DNA of 64,000 bases from Pipra filicauda (lineage: Eukaryota; Chordata; Aves; Passeriformes; Pipridae): positions 5,675,049 through 5,739,048 of the forward strand of contig NW_024104365.1 of NCBI RefSeq assembly GCF_003945595.2. The letters are read 5' to 3'. The translations under genes and the position numbers were made by a program. The notes under the pieces were generated by a model. That model did no database searches, was not told the DNA's origin, and was given only the letters and a program-made list of their open reading frames with translations. Every line of letters starts with the position of its first letter. Positions within the stretch are counted from its first letter, which is position 1. Shown here piece after piece: positions 38,448 to 51,053 of this stretch.

Positions 38448-39631
38448 GAACGACTGGCACCATAATGATTGTATTTGCCTTAATGACAGCCAGTAAAAGA
38501 TGCTTTTACTTCTATTTCATTTTGTCAGGGATCAATGACAATTAGCCCTTAAAAAATAGTTATACTAAAAAAATAATAGAATGAGAAAGCATAGGAGTGT
38601 ACCTCTATCTCAAATAGGTTTAGCCTAAATCTGGCATGCTCCACTCCTTGAAAATAGGATTGTTTCAATTTCTTTATCCTTCACTCTAAAAACTGCTGCA
38701 CTCAGTATACCAATTTTGACTTTCAGACTCATAAACAGTATTTGATCCTCAACAGTGTTCACCAGAAGGATTCTCATTCAAAAGTCCCAGCGCTGCCATC
38801 CACCCCTCAATTCCAAGCCATGGCGTATCTTTTCTGCCTGATACATTTTTATGCAGAATATTTTTTTAATTATTGCATGTAATGCAGACTATATTCTTTA
38901 ATTTTTTAGCTTTCAAAAAAGGCATTAAAAACTTGATTTTGGAAACTTTTGAATTTAAGGAAAAAAAACCAAAACCCACTCTCTTTCTTCAAATGTTAAG
39001 GAAAATCTCCCTTTGAGTAACCTCAGAACTTTTGAAGGAGAATTGAGGCTTTTGAAGCAGTATCATTTCAGGCTGCAGAATAAGCCTCACTGATTATTTA
39101 CTGTAGTGCATAGCTGCTGAAGTTATATGTGTTGAATGGTGACCTCAGGAGCATGGTACACTAGAAAAAGGGCTGCAGCTATAAAGGGTTATTATTAATT
39201 CCCCAGTGGAACATTCCACCTAAAATACCACAGGGAAAAAAGAGCTTAACAGTAACATTGTGACAAATTTCATACTGAGTCAAGACCACATTAGCTAGTA
39301 GGAAGTACTCATTCCACTCTAGGCTGACCAGAGCACAGTGTTTTGACCTGCACTGGCAATTACATCTTGCTACTCTGGTAACTTTATGGCCTTTTAATTC
39401 AAAGGTTTTCAGCATACAACCCAGTCTCCATTGTGGCCTTGTTGGGGAAAGTGGAGGATAAGGAAAGGGAAGTAAGGCCAAACAGGTCTGCCTTTCTAGA
39501 AAGATAGTCTGTGGTGCTTTGTGTGTGATTGGAGTGACTATCAGCAAAACCAGGCTCGAGGGAAAAAGAACCATATGCTGTGAAGGAGCCTCAAGACCTT
39601 TACCCAGGAGGCATACAGTTGTCACACCACG

Positions 39632-39645
39632 CCCCCCCCCCCCCC
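39632..39645. repeat. C14 homopolymer
   Basis: Fourteen consecutive C on plus, hence G14 on minus, with quadruplex potential. Its length may be a sequencing estimate. Confidence 0.8.
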
Positions 39646-40882
39646 AGTCTGTCAGGTACTGTAACTCACAGTCAAAACCAGCATTTCCAAGTCAAATATT
39701 GTAACTTTTTCCATATTTGACTAGAAAAGAAGAGCCTGAATAACCTTGTTTTGTATATGCTTACAAAAAGTTTGCCTCAAGTCTGAAACAAGCAAGCAAA
39801 AAAGAAACATAGATAGGTCTATCCAAAATTCAGCGATTGGGCTGCGGAATTTGCCATCATAGCACAACCAGAAAAAAACAGCTTGATGGATGACACTCGG
39901 TTTTCTAAGCTTCTAGTATGTTCCATTTTTTGCATTTTTTTACTACTGCAGCAAATATAAATTACTTTTCTATATGTTAAAGGCATCTTAGGCCATGCAG
40001 CAAAGCCAAAGAACAATAAATAAGATAGAGGTCTGAAATAAGAAGTTTTGACTGATATGCAGTAAAAGAGAAAAAAAAACATAGAAAGGAACCACAATTA
40101 TTACCTGGTATTGTTCTTAAATTGATTAAATCTGCACAATGTAACAAAGAAAACTGCAGAGGGGAAAGTGACAGATTAAGACCATTAAGAAACTCTTAGG
40201 ATAGAAGAAAATAGAAAAAATGGTAGAGACTAGAGACAAACCTCAGGAAGGTAGTTCACTTTCACGCTCTGGATTACAGAACACAGCTGAAAGCATGAAT
40301 AAGATATAGACAGGGTAGTAATACTTCACAAATAGTCATCTTATTGGTGGTTTAATGTGTATACACAGACCGGAAGTCAAATGGGAAGAGATGCGTAACT
40401 GAATTCTCCTTGCTTACCAAGAGCAATGAGTTCAGATGCGAAAGGCAGTCAGTCATTGAAGTGACGAAGAACAGCAGAGGTCAAGGCTTTTGGAACTAAA
40501 ACATGTTTATGCTTACGGCATGAAGGAAAAAGAGGGAAACTGGGTGGCAGGAGGAAGAAGAGGCAAATCGAAGATTGTGACATGAAACTTTTAAGTATGA
40601 AGTAGGTGAAGAGACCAACTTGAAAGGAAAGGGTGATATGGGCAACTCACTGGCATCCCCCTCCCTTAATAGGCCTAATTGTCATGATATGTCTAGACAG
40701 GCATGCTGAGAACTCTGGCTACCTTATTTGCTTCCTTTGCAGTCTGAGATCCCATACATTATAAGCTACCTGCAGGTCATTCTACAATATTGTGCAAGCT
40801 TAAAATTAAAAAATAAACATGAGATATGCTGACAGTGTGTTAATGCTAAACTGAAATTCCCAGTGATCATTAAACTAACAGC

Positions 40883-41234
40883 ATAGAATCACAGAATTAT
40901 GTTTGAAGGGATATTAAATATCACTAGTTCCAATCTTCCTGCCATGGGCAGGGACACCTTCCAAAAGATCAGGTTGCTGAAAGCCCTGTCCAACCTGGCC
41001 TTGAACACTGCTAGGGATGGAGCACCCACAATTTCTCTGGACAATCTATTTCAGTGCCCCACTACCCACTGAATAAAGAATTCCTTCCTAATATCTAATT
41101 TGAATCTCTCCTCTTTTATTTTAAAGCCATTCCCTCTTGTCCCATCACTACATGCCTTTGTAAACACTCCCTCTCTAGCTTTCTTCTTGGCCCTGTTTAG
41201 ATACTGAAAGGTGCCTAAAAGGTCTCCACAGAAT
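40883..41234 (-). repeat. CR1 LINE 3' fragment
   Basis: Begins ATAGAATCACAGAATTATG and contains the standard CR1 blocks CTGTCCAACCTGGCCTTGAA, AAGAATTCCTTCCTAATATC and AAAGCCATTCCCTCTTGTCC, all in reverse orientation. It lies about 1 kb from exon 1 of LURAP1L inside the intron. Confidence 0.92.
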
Positions 41235-42279
41235 ATGTTGATATCTTGATTTGTGTGTATCTCTTAAATAACCTGAAGCTCTACAATAGCAAGTGTGATT
41301 TATAAATTACCCCTCAAGATTAACATTACCTTTTTCGCTATTAACTCCCAAAATATCCATTCTCTTCCTCTTTTTGCTTAGCATTCTTCTTCTTTAAAAA
41401 CACTTATGAACCCACACACCTTTTACTTATATCTATCCATCTATCTATGTGACATTGCACAGGGACTGAAGGTATGGCATTACAGTCGTTCACACAGATT
41501 GAGATTGATTTGTTTGCTGTAAACGGTTGAGTTCCAAGACTGTTGCACAAAGTTATCTCAACACATTGCCAGAAAAATCCTCATCCCAACATGATCAAAT
41601 TTTATCCTGTGTTCAAATAAGCTTAGTGGCAGGAGCTATGGAAAGAACTGCTACTGAAAAGAGTTTTTTAGGACCTCACATAACAATTATTCCCTAATAA
41701 AAATAGAAGCTAATTGTGGCTGCAAATCTGAGGTACCCTGCATTGTCAAGATCGTATGTGCTGTGTTCACTAGGTGCTCACTTGCTTGCAAAGAGCATTC
41801 TTCTTGTTTGTCTTAAAAAATTAAGCCAGTTTTATGGCATCATCAAAAATAAATTTATTGAGATGGTGGCATACAAAGGAGGACAAGCGCCTGCATTAAG
41901 ACAGTAAACAAGTTAAAAGTTCCAAACTACGAACACCTTAGTCCCATCACAGATCACTAGCAAAAAAAAGAGAAATCATTCCACCAAATTATAAATAGTT
42001 GTTCAAGAATTAGTGTGCATCATCTGTAGCCTGTTTGGAACTAATTAAGTCTCTGAAGATTGAAGTCCAGAAATCAAGTCCCTGAATTCTGGGCCAAATT
42101 TCCAGCCCCAAAATATCCCGTGTCTCCTTAGGTATTAGTCATCAGCAGGAAACAGGTGCGATGCAGAAAATGCACTTACAAAGGTGAGAGATAAGTGCAT
42201 TCTTTCGTTTATTGGTACTCCAGCTTTCAGTACTTCTAACGAGCTGACAGAGGAACGGAAGCCAACAGCGAGTCACTGG

Positions 42280-43225
42280 CGAACTGCCACGCTGCGAGGG
42301 AAGGAACCGGCAAGTTCCTCATTCTACGCCGCTCCGCCGAGCAGCCTCCTGCCCTCCCGGCCCCGCAGCCCCCGCTGCCGCCCGGCCCCGCCGGGGGATG
42401 GATGCGAGGCGGCGGCTGCTCCCGGGTCAGGCAGCGCCTCTCCCAGGGCGGGCCGGCAGGGCAGGGGGAGCGCAGCGCCGTCCCCATCCCGGCCGGTGCC
42501 GCCGAGCGGGAGGCGGCGGAGCGTGAGGGCTGCGGCCGGCGCCCGGCTACTCACCATCTCCTGCCTCAGGAGCTGAAGTTTCGCCTCCAGACGGGCCAGA
42601 GCGGCGGCGCGGCGGTGCCGGGGGCCGGGGGCCGCGGCGGCGGGGCGGGCCGCGAGCTCCTCCCCGCGCAGGGGCCGCGCCAGGCTCTCGGGCACTTTGC
42701 GCCCCAGTTTCTGCTCGACGTCGCGGAGGTCAGGCGGCTCCATGGCTTGCCTGGCAGGGGCCCACGGCTGCGGCGGCGGCAGCGCCGGCTCTACCCGCGT
42801 CCGTCCGGCCGCTGCCGGGGCGCGGAGGCGCCGAGACCCACGGCGGCCGCGCCGCGTGGGGGACCCGCCGCGGGCTCGGGCATCTCCCGGGCACACCAGC
42901 CCCTGCCGCCCCCTCCCCGGCCCTGCTCTGCCGCCGCGGGGAAAGGCGACGGCGGGCAGGCGGGGGCGACGGTGGAAAACGGCTCTGCTCCGTGTGCGAG
43001 ACCGCCAAGCACCCCGACAGCCGCCGGCCTGGGCAGCGCGACCCGAGTCATCGCGTCCCGCCCGGCTGCAACTTTAAAGCCGCTGGCAGGTGGAAGAGGC
43101 GCGGCGTGGCCCTCCCACCGCGGTGCCCGGACAAGAGGCGCGGCGCGGCCGCGGCCGCGGGGCGCCCCCGCACGGTGGGGACTGCGCCAGGCGCCCGGGA
43201 CAGCGCTCGGGAACTGCGTGTGCCC
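42280..43225 (-). promoter_or_regulatory. LURAP1L: CpG-island promoter of LURAP1L
   Basis: This is about 950 bp of very GC-rich, CpG-dense sequence in an otherwise AT-rich window. It covers exon 1, the 5'UTR and upstream DNA (higher coordinates). GC-box-like runs such as GGGGCGGGCC (about 42635) and GGCGGGGGCG (about 42960) are present, and I see no convincing TATA box. This is the pattern of a broad, TATA-less vertebrate promoter. Several long ORFs across it on both strands are composition artefacts. The transcription start cannot be placed from sequence alone. Confidence 0.85.
42555..42743 (-). CDS. LURAP1L: LURAP1L coding exon 1
   Basis: First coding exon of leucine-rich adaptor protein 1-like. 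The ATG at 42743-42741 has a strong context (GCC before, G after). It opens a 63-codon exon beginning MEPPDLRDVEQKLGRKVPES, which I recognise as the conserved N-terminus of the LURAP1/LURAP1L family. The exon ends at an in-phase ATG followed directly by the donor GTGAGT (42554-42549). Residues about 48-63 (RLEAKLQLLRQEM) begin a leucine-rich helical stretch that continues in exon 2. Between the conserved blocks lies a short Ala/Pro/Arg-rich linker, where mammalian proteins, from memory, have a longer Gly/Ser-rich region; the total here is 187 residues against roughly 230. The exon sits in a CpG island. The reading frame is also open upstream of this ATG (to 42896), but that extension is low-complexity and lacks family similarity. 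What is known: the paralogue LURAP1 (LRAP35a) is described as an adaptor acting with MRCK and MYO18A and in NF-kappaB signalling; the role of LURAP1L is less well defined. Confidence 0.94.
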
Positions 43226-43229
43226 TCGG

Positions 43230-43395
43230 CGGAAAGAGAGGAGAGATGGAGGAGTGGAGAAAGGGAAGGAAAAGGAAAAAGAAAAAGAGCAAAAGAAAAA
43301 AAGGGGGGAGCGAAGGGAAAATAAAGGAAAAGAGAAAATGAAGGAAAAGAGAAAGGGAAAAAGTGGAAAAAAACCCAAAACACAAAAGAAAATTA
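43230..43395 (+). repeat. Purine-rich (GGAAA/GA) tract beside the CpG island
   Basis: About 165 bp that is almost entirely A and G on the plus strand (runs of GGAAAAGG, AAAGAAAAAG, GGAAAAGAGAAA). It begins abruptly where the CpG island ends, on the promoter-distal side of LURAP1L. Such polypurine tracts can form triplex DNA and often resist nucleosomes. Neither property is shown here. Confidence 0.75.
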
Positions 43396-44957
43396 AGTAG
43401 TCTCCCGTTCTAACTGGGATAGGAGCATAAGTACACTGCAAATGATATTCCCACTTGTCAAACAGGTTTTATTGCAGACAAGCTGATTCCTCCCCAAAAC
43501 TCTTGTTATTTTTAATATTTTTTTACCCTCATCCTCTTTAAGAAGTAAAACTTGCAACCTGAGCCAGTTGCTCTGATAGCAAGGCAAGTCTTGACTGTGT
43601 AGATAGCAGTGCTGGATGTGTCCTGTAGCTAGCTCCGTGTCCCATGGTGCTGCTCCATATACCTGTCACAGCACTGAAAATCCTTATAGGCACAAAGGTG
43701 TGAATAGCCACATCCGTGGAACTGCAGCTGACACATGTCAAGGAGGCTGAGAGGGTAAGGCCACCAACCCTGAGTGCCAGGTCCTTTACAGCATCTAGAA
43801 TCACAAAAAGTAGTGTGGTGAACTTGGGAAAGCAAAATGTTGTTACAGCAAACTGGATGCTCTCTGCAAAATATTTCATCAGTACTTTAAAATCTGAGAT
43901 TTATTGATCAGAGAACTTTGCAAGGATTTAGTACAGTCAAGCAAAAAATTCACAGACATATCTGATAATCTTAGAGGTGCATTGATTTTAGACCAGGACC
44001 CTTATTGTGTCACTATAATCATCTGGAAGTCCTTTGTGTGAGACATATGCAAAGACATTTTTCTCTCTCATATTCGCAAGTTCTGATGACAAAAACTCCA
44101 TCAATATTTTTTAGAAAAGAAAGCCAAAAGCAGCCACACACACAAAATCAGTGCCACCAGTACAAAATATGTCATACAGTTATATGGATATTTAGAGACC
44201 AGTTTCTATATAATCCCAAATTGTTTATGCCATTCTGTAGATTAGTAAGAATCCCACTGAAATTCTTCCTCAGTGATCTATGAATGCCTTGTTAAGTAAA
44301 AGTCCAAGTTTATATCATTATTTTTGTTAGGACATTGAACTATTAAAGGACAATTTTTTGTTATACAAGAAGCATTAAAAAAGTAATGATTCAACTCTGT
44401 TCAAACTTTCTTTTTGAAGACATTTTTTAAAAAATCTGAAAAATTAATATTATTTTTCAAAAATATTTCAGGTTACCTGAAAAATCAAACTTCTTAAAAT
44501 GAAAATATAAGAAGAAATAGTCCAAAGTTTTATGCTAGTTTAAAAAGTGTTCATAGTAATAAAAAGTTCCAAAAATTCTACTGTAAATAACCTAAAAATA
44601 ATGAAAATAAACCCTTTCTGTTATTCTTCATAAGCAACATTCAGAAAGTTAAATACATAATGTACCCTATGGGTTCATGAATTTATTCTTCACCATCTGG
44701 TGGCCTAATTCTTACCTCTCACTGGCCTTGCATCAGTGTAACAGTTAGCAAGTCCATGGTTATACTTTTGAATTACAAAGATAAAAAGATATGCCTATTT
44801 ACGGCCACCTTGCTAAATCTCTAGGGTTGTCAGATTTGTTAAATTAATAAGTGTTTTGAGGAAACAGGTTTCTCTGTAAATAAACAAAAACAGTAAACAG
44901 TAAACAAATTGCATTTTTGTCCTGTCGGTCAGACCTTCTCTCTTCATTTTACAATCT
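43396..44957. other. LURAP1L upstream non-coding DNA
   Basis: About 1.5 kb upstream of the CpG island and purine tract. It has short chance ORFs only. It may hold regulatory sequence, but none can be named from the sequence alone. Confidence 0.6.
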
Positions 44958-46860
44958 TAAAATGTGTTATGTTGGAAGGGGATCATCTAGTTCAACTCCC
45001 TGCTCCTTGCAGGACTATCTAAAACTAAACTGTATGATAGAGCATCATCCAGACAGCCCTTGGCCTCTGACAAGCTTGGTGCTGTGACCTCTTCTCTGTG
45101 GAGCCTGTTCCAGTGACCAAAAACTCTCTTGACAAAGAACATTTTCCCAGTGTTCAACAGGAATTTCCCCCGATGAATCTTCACTCTGTTTCCTCGTGTC
45201 CTGTTGCTGGTTGTCAGAGAGACCAGATCCTTCTCCATCGCCCTCCGTGAGGAAGCTGTAGTGTCTGGTAAGGACAACCCACAACCTTATCTTCTCAAGG
45301 TTAACAAAGAGTGACCTCGTATGCCTTGTCCTCAAGGCCTTTCACCACCTTGGTCACCCTCCTCTGGATACGCTCCAATGATCTGATGTCCTTCTTTTAC
45401 TGAGGCACCCGCAACTGTACACAGGACTTGATATGGGCTGCACCAGCACACTGTAGAGTGGGACGATCACCTCCCTGGACTGGCTGATGATGCTGTGCTT
45501 GATGCACCACAGGACAGGTCTGGCTCTTTTGGCCACCAGGGCATATCATTGACTCGTATCCAACTTGCCATCTACCCAAACCAAGGAATCTCTTTGACAT
45601 TTCTCTCTGGTCTCTCCACCAATTACGTGTAACCAGGATTACTCTGTCCCAGGCAGAGAATCTGGCACTTACTCTTGTCAAATTTCATGCTGTGGGTTAT
45701 TGCCCAGCTCTCTAGTTTATCCTCATCTCTCTGTAAGGCCTCTCTACCCTGGAGGGAGTTTGCAGTTCCTCCTATTTTAGTATAATTGGCAAACTTAAGA
45801 TACATTTAATTCCTGCATCCGGGTAATTTATAAAACTACTAAAGAGCACTGCCCTAAAATTGAACCCTGGGGAACCCCACTGGTGACTGGCTGCCAGCTT
45901 GATATAACCCCACTTACTGACCTATCAGCCAATTGCTCACCCAATAAATTATGAACTTGACTAGCTGTGTGCTGGACATTTCATCCGAAAGGACACTGTG
46001 AGAGACTGTATCAAAAGCTTTCTTAAAATCGAAGAGCCCACATCTACTGCCTTTCCATGGACAACTAGATGGGTGACTTTGTCATAAAAGGAAATTAATT
46101 TAGCGAAGCAGGACTTTTCCCTCATGAATCAGTGCTGGCTGTCACCAGTGACTGTATTGTATCTCAAGTGTTTTTCACTAACTCCCAGAAAAAATTTATC
46201 CATAATTTTACAAGTCACTAAAGTGAGACTGACAGGCCTGTAATTACCAAAGTCTTCCTTCCTAAAATTTTTGAAAATTGGGAGATCATTTGCTGTACTT
46301 CCAGTTGACTAGGACCTCTCTAGATTCACAATACTGTTGAAAAATAGTGGAGAGAGGTTCTGCAATGACATTGGCCAGCTTTTTCACTATACTGGCAGGG
46401 TCTCAGTGGTTCTCATAAATTTATATGCATGTAGCTGAAACAGTAAGGCCCAAAAAAATTCAGAGTCATCTGGGAGCTTATAATTTCCCCAATTACAGTC
46501 TTCCAAAACAGAGCTCAGGACTCAATGGTCTTAAAGAAAGAGGAAAAAAAGGCACTAAATGGCTCTCCTTTGTCTACATCTTGTTTTTGAGGTGACTGAC
46601 CTAATCGAATAACGGACAACTATTATCTCTGGTTCTTCTTTTTTAGTTAACATATTTAACAAAGGAGCTTCTTTTGTTGTCCTTCACAGTGCTGTTGAGT
46701 TTGGACCTTAATTGAGCTTTGGCCACATGAATTTACTCTCTACATTGTGAACAGTATCTCTCTTGTCCTTCTGTGTTACCCTGTTTTCTTCAGCCCTGCG
46801 CTGTCTAATCTTTAGCTGAGATTCAGAGCTTTCTGAATCTTTTTCTTTGAATCTCTAAAT
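44958..46860 (-). repeat. Long decayed CR1 LINE (about 1.9 kb, ORF2 3' half)
   Basis: Reverse-strand CR1 covering the RT C-terminal half and tail. Broken frames still show the CR1 pattern. Near 45805-45623, AITHSMKFDKSKCQILCLG corresponds to the CR1 region after the RT core. Near 45277-44987, SNRTRGNRVKIHRGKFLLNT and FGHWNRLHREEV are the C-terminus. Plus-strand landmarks include CTGACAGGCCTGTAATTACC (about 46230), GGGGAACCCCACTGGTGACT (about 45870) and CACTGTGAGAGACTGTATCA. Frames are broken many times, so it is an old, dead copy. The boundaries are approximate. Confidence 0.88.
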
Positions 46861-49800
46861 AAGGTCATTTAGATCAGTCTTTACTAGCTTATTTGTTTGT
46901 TTGTTTGTTTTTAAGTCCAGATAGACGTATTCACCAATTTTAACACCTTGTTAAAGCCTCCTATCAACCCCTTCATTCTTTCTGTAGCCAGAAGTCTTGA
47001 TATTTCAGTACAACAAAATGTGAATTCTTGTGTGTATAAGAGATGAAGCTGTTCAACTTCTTGTTGGACAGGCTCTCTGTTGTCACACCATCTCATATGC
47101 ATCCCCTTCAGGGTGTGAGTGAAGGAATAAAAGTTTCTTCACATGACTTTACTGAGCATGGCCTTAGACTTGCCTTAGGCCAAACCATGATTTTACATAA
47201 GAAATTGGAGAGTGGATGTTATGTTAAACATTTTGAAATTAATGAAATTAATTCACTGTTTAATTTTTCTTGATGCCTTAGACCTTTGAGGTCCAGAACA
47301 CGGTGCTGTCTTTGTCCAGGAGGGTGAAAATACTGTAAAAAACCCATAGTGCCATCATGCGACACACGTGTATTTCCGAAGATCACATTGTGACCTTGAT
47401 TTTATGAACTTCAGGCATGTAGTTTAATCAGGTAACTACTTTCAAGCCTGTAAGATGGGAACCTCATTTTAATGATAGTTCTTTGCAAATTTAGCTCTTG
47501 AGTGATTGTTGAAGATAAACACATGGGAAATAAGAGGACAAAAGTCATGAAACAGACAACAACGGGCAGCTTGAGAAGAGGCTTAAAGTCTTGTTCTCAA
47601 TGTACGTCTTTTTTTTGCTTTCCACAAAAGACGCATGTTGAGGAGTGCTAGACTTCAAAATGGAAAGAAATAACAAAATAAAAGCAAATTTATTTACAGG
47701 GATGATATGCTTAAGGGACGTTATACTTAGGGGATGAGACACAGCAACTCAGGTTATTTATATCATTGATTTTAATAATAACGGATCTCTTCATAATACT
47801 ATTTCTTTCAATTTCCATTAAATAAAGTCTTTAAGATGTCTTAGAGGGCAAAAATAGTTGTAATATGATTCTAAAATGTAGGAATTTTCCTGGAGCCAGA
47901 TCCAAAGGGGGGCACCCACAGTCAAGCCCTCTCTCAACCAGGGTACATCCAAGATGAATTTGACTCACCGGTGTCATAAACATTAGCCTAATTCAGAGAC
48001 TGCTCAAAGTTTTCAGCTGACTGATTGGGCATTCAGTCAGACCTCACCTTTCGGCCAACATAAAATGCTCTACCATACTGACCCGAATGCTCGTATATAT
48101 TGTCATTGCTTTTTCCCCTTTATAAAAATTATGTTGGAAGAATATGTTGGAAGGTAGCCAGCAAGTACCTTAAGCCTATACAAGTTTATTATTTCCTTAA
48201 TAGGTTGACACTGTCAGACAGATTCCTACAGTACAGCAAAAAGTTTGGTTGATATTTAATTTGGAGTTATGTCATATCAGACTGTGAATATTTAAAGTTC
48301 TTTAAAAAATTAATTTCCTGGAGGACAGCCAGTTTTTGGGAGTTATTTCTCATAATGTGTTTCTCATAATAACCTTCCCTTGGAAGTATGGGCTACAGAA
48401 ATGGGGCCTTTGTCTTCTCTTCAAAGGCTGCAGGAGCATTAAGAGAATTCCAAGTACATGACAACATAGGGTGTGGTAGACAGGAGTCCTGCCTTTCCTG
48501 CTTTCAACCAGTTACATCACAATGCCGGTATTCTTTGTCAGATGCTTCTAGGAAGCAATCGTTATTTGTTTATTCAAACCAACACCCAGAGGAGGGTGAC
48601 GTGTTTTGAGAGAGATGTTCACTGGTCATGCTTTGGTGTCACATTGCGTGACTCCGGCTTGGGGAGGGTAATGATGAACTTCTTAAGTGGGTCCCTTAGG
48701 AGGAATGAAGATACTCTGTAATGAAAGAATGACTGCAGATGAGTGAAGTCAGGTAGACTAACAGAAGGTATTAATAATCACCATCAAGATGACTATTCCT
48801 CAAATCCACTAACAAAATAAAGTCTGGTGCTTGTTTATAGAATAAGACAAGTTTAGGTCATACGAACCAAAGTCTGATTGTGTGGGGGATTCAGCGTGTA
48901 GGAAGTTCACTCCAAAGCAGGCTTTCTCCAAATCTGGCTGTGTGCAGCTGTAAGAAAGAGAACTATGAAAGCCTGAAATAACTATCAGGAGCACCTTGCT
49001 CTGACACACTATTACCTCCACAGCAGCCTCAGGAGGAATACCACTGCTGTGCATTGTCCTGTGTCCAAATTCCAGGGAACACTGGAACATGAACATGGTG
49101 ATGTGAAAGTAGCAGCCCATTTTATTTATGTTAGTTTTGACACACTGTCTCAGTGACACCTTCTAAAAGCTATTAATCTCCTTTCTGGAACTCCTTGCCG
49201 TGGTCTGGGAGAAGAGAGCAGAAAAGGGAAAGCAGTAACAGCATTCAGAAAACCAGATTATTATTATTTTCTTGCCTTTGTTTAAAGGGAGGAGATGAGA
49301 CTGCTGCACTTACTGTTTCACAGGCTTGTACAAGAACCCAGATGAATCAGAACTGAAAGCATAGAGAAGGTCCAGTTTTTCAACGTGTTCACAGCAACTT
49401 GTACCAATGCCTCCTGCTGAGTTCAGAAGCATTAATCATTGCACATGGAGAACATAGAAGCGTATCTAAAGCATTATTATTCTTTCTCTGCTGCTTTTAC
49501 CCATGTACATACATGATTTCCTTAGGTGCTACCGCCACTAGGCAGAGATTGTAAGTACCATTTATAATCCGCTTTACTTTAAAAATATATGGGACAACGA
49601 ACTACACCTATGGGTCAAGCTTAGTATAAAAAGCTTAGAGGTTGTGGTAGTCATTTGCATGAGAGTTACAGTGGCATTGATATATATAAGGCTGTAAGCA
49701 ATACTGGAGACTGTACGTAGAATTCTGTGCAACACCCAAGAGCATGCAGGCATCTCAATAACCTTCAAGGTCAGTGGTTTAATTTTTTTCCCAGTTACAA

Positions 49801-51053
49801 ACTTCATAATATTTTCCTGCATAAAAATACATTACTGCACAATAGCTTTAAATATCCTGACAGTAGTTTATACAGACAAGTTAACAAAACAAGCCTAAGA
49901 AACCGTCTACAGATCTCCCACGATTTTTGAGCCTCTGATTGAAAAAGTATTTCATTGAGCTGTGCTCCCAATGCACCAACAGAACTGAGTCCTTTAGCTG
50001 TTGTGAAATTAATAATGTGCATCAGTTTTACAAATAAAATGAACAAGAGACCTCTAGATGCAACAATCTAAATTTAAGACTTATTTTTTTCTGGGACAAA
50101 AAAATTCCAAACATCCAGGATCCCTTAGATTTATGCCAAAACCTTCAAATCATGGCCAAGTTTTGGGTTATATCACACTTACATAAAAAACCAAATTGAA
50201 CTTCTAGAATTAGTCAGATCTGACACATAAGGAAGTAGAACAACATCCTATGACTTATGCTCATCTTATGCAGTTCTGACACATTACGGGAGGAAATGTG
50301 ACAGTTGCCTAGTTGTATTTCTAAATCCTTCAACTGTCAACCCTTCTAATATCATGGATGAATCATAACATAAAGCTTGATTATGAGGACTTTTTTTGGC
50401 TATGACATTTAATATTATTTTATTGCAACATGAATTCCAGACACCAGTCTTTTGCTGGAGTCATTTTCATGTTTACTGCTGACCTAGTTGGACCTACACA
50501 CAAGCACCAATAATTTTATTCTATTAAAAATCTCAGCCTGAGCAGTGATTGGAGAAAACATTATCAAGCATCCACAGTGGGAAGATCAGGTGAAAGATGT
50601 GTAACACTTAAGTTAGAGAAAATTTGTGGGGACAATTTTTTGTTGTGATGTATGGAGGTAGGAAGGTTACCTGAAGATCACTTCTTGTCTTGAAGAGGGG
50701 AAAAAAACACAGGGGAAAATGCTGGATGCATTAGTATAACACAGTCAAATAACAATGAATTAGTGTCCAGGAAACCTTGGTTCTCTTTTCACATATTCTG
50801 AGGCCTTTGGGAAAATCATTTCAGTTCTATATGTACCATGTCCCTATCAGTAGGGTGAATTCAATTTGGCATCTCAGTTAGAAACTTTTCAAGCCTTATT
50901 CTTGCTTATCTGGACGTAGAATTATTAAGTACTTTATTATTACCAGAGGTTATCACTACTTCAGTTTCTAGTACTTTGCTTCCCAAATATAGACTGGATA
51001 TCTCTGTTCACAAAGGGAAGGAGTTTCCATGCTACTAAAAATGCAACAACCTT
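46861..51053. other. Intergenic DNA between CR1 and LTR fragment
   Basis: Begins with a short (TTTG)n run (about 46888-46912). The longest ORFs (up to 116 codons, 48809-49159) show no family motif. No gene is recognised. TYRP1, the expected neighbour on this side, was looked for and not found. Confidence 0.65.

Larger units (their letters stand above)
22702..42554 (-). other. LURAP1L: LURAP1L intron (about 19.9 kb)
   Basis: A phase-0 intron with donor GTGAGT at 42554-42549 and acceptor AG at 22703-22702. It contains an ERVL-type solo LTR (23969-24511), CR1 fragments (33363-33620, 35405-35753, 40883-41234), a 1.2 kb solo LTR (36601-37815), A/C-rich simple tracts and a TA/CA microsatellite, each listed separately. 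The remaining stretches are AT-rich with only short chance ORFs, and I see no further exon in them. All solo LTRs in the intron lie antisense to the gene if the orientations given are right. Confidence 0.9.

Noticed and set aside
42402..43400. 332-codon plus-strand ORF and several other long ORFs across the CpG island
   Set aside because: They run antisense to or upstream of LURAP1L exon 1, are made of Gly/Arg/Pro/Ala then Lys/Glu low-complexity sequence, and follow base composition. No family motif was seen.
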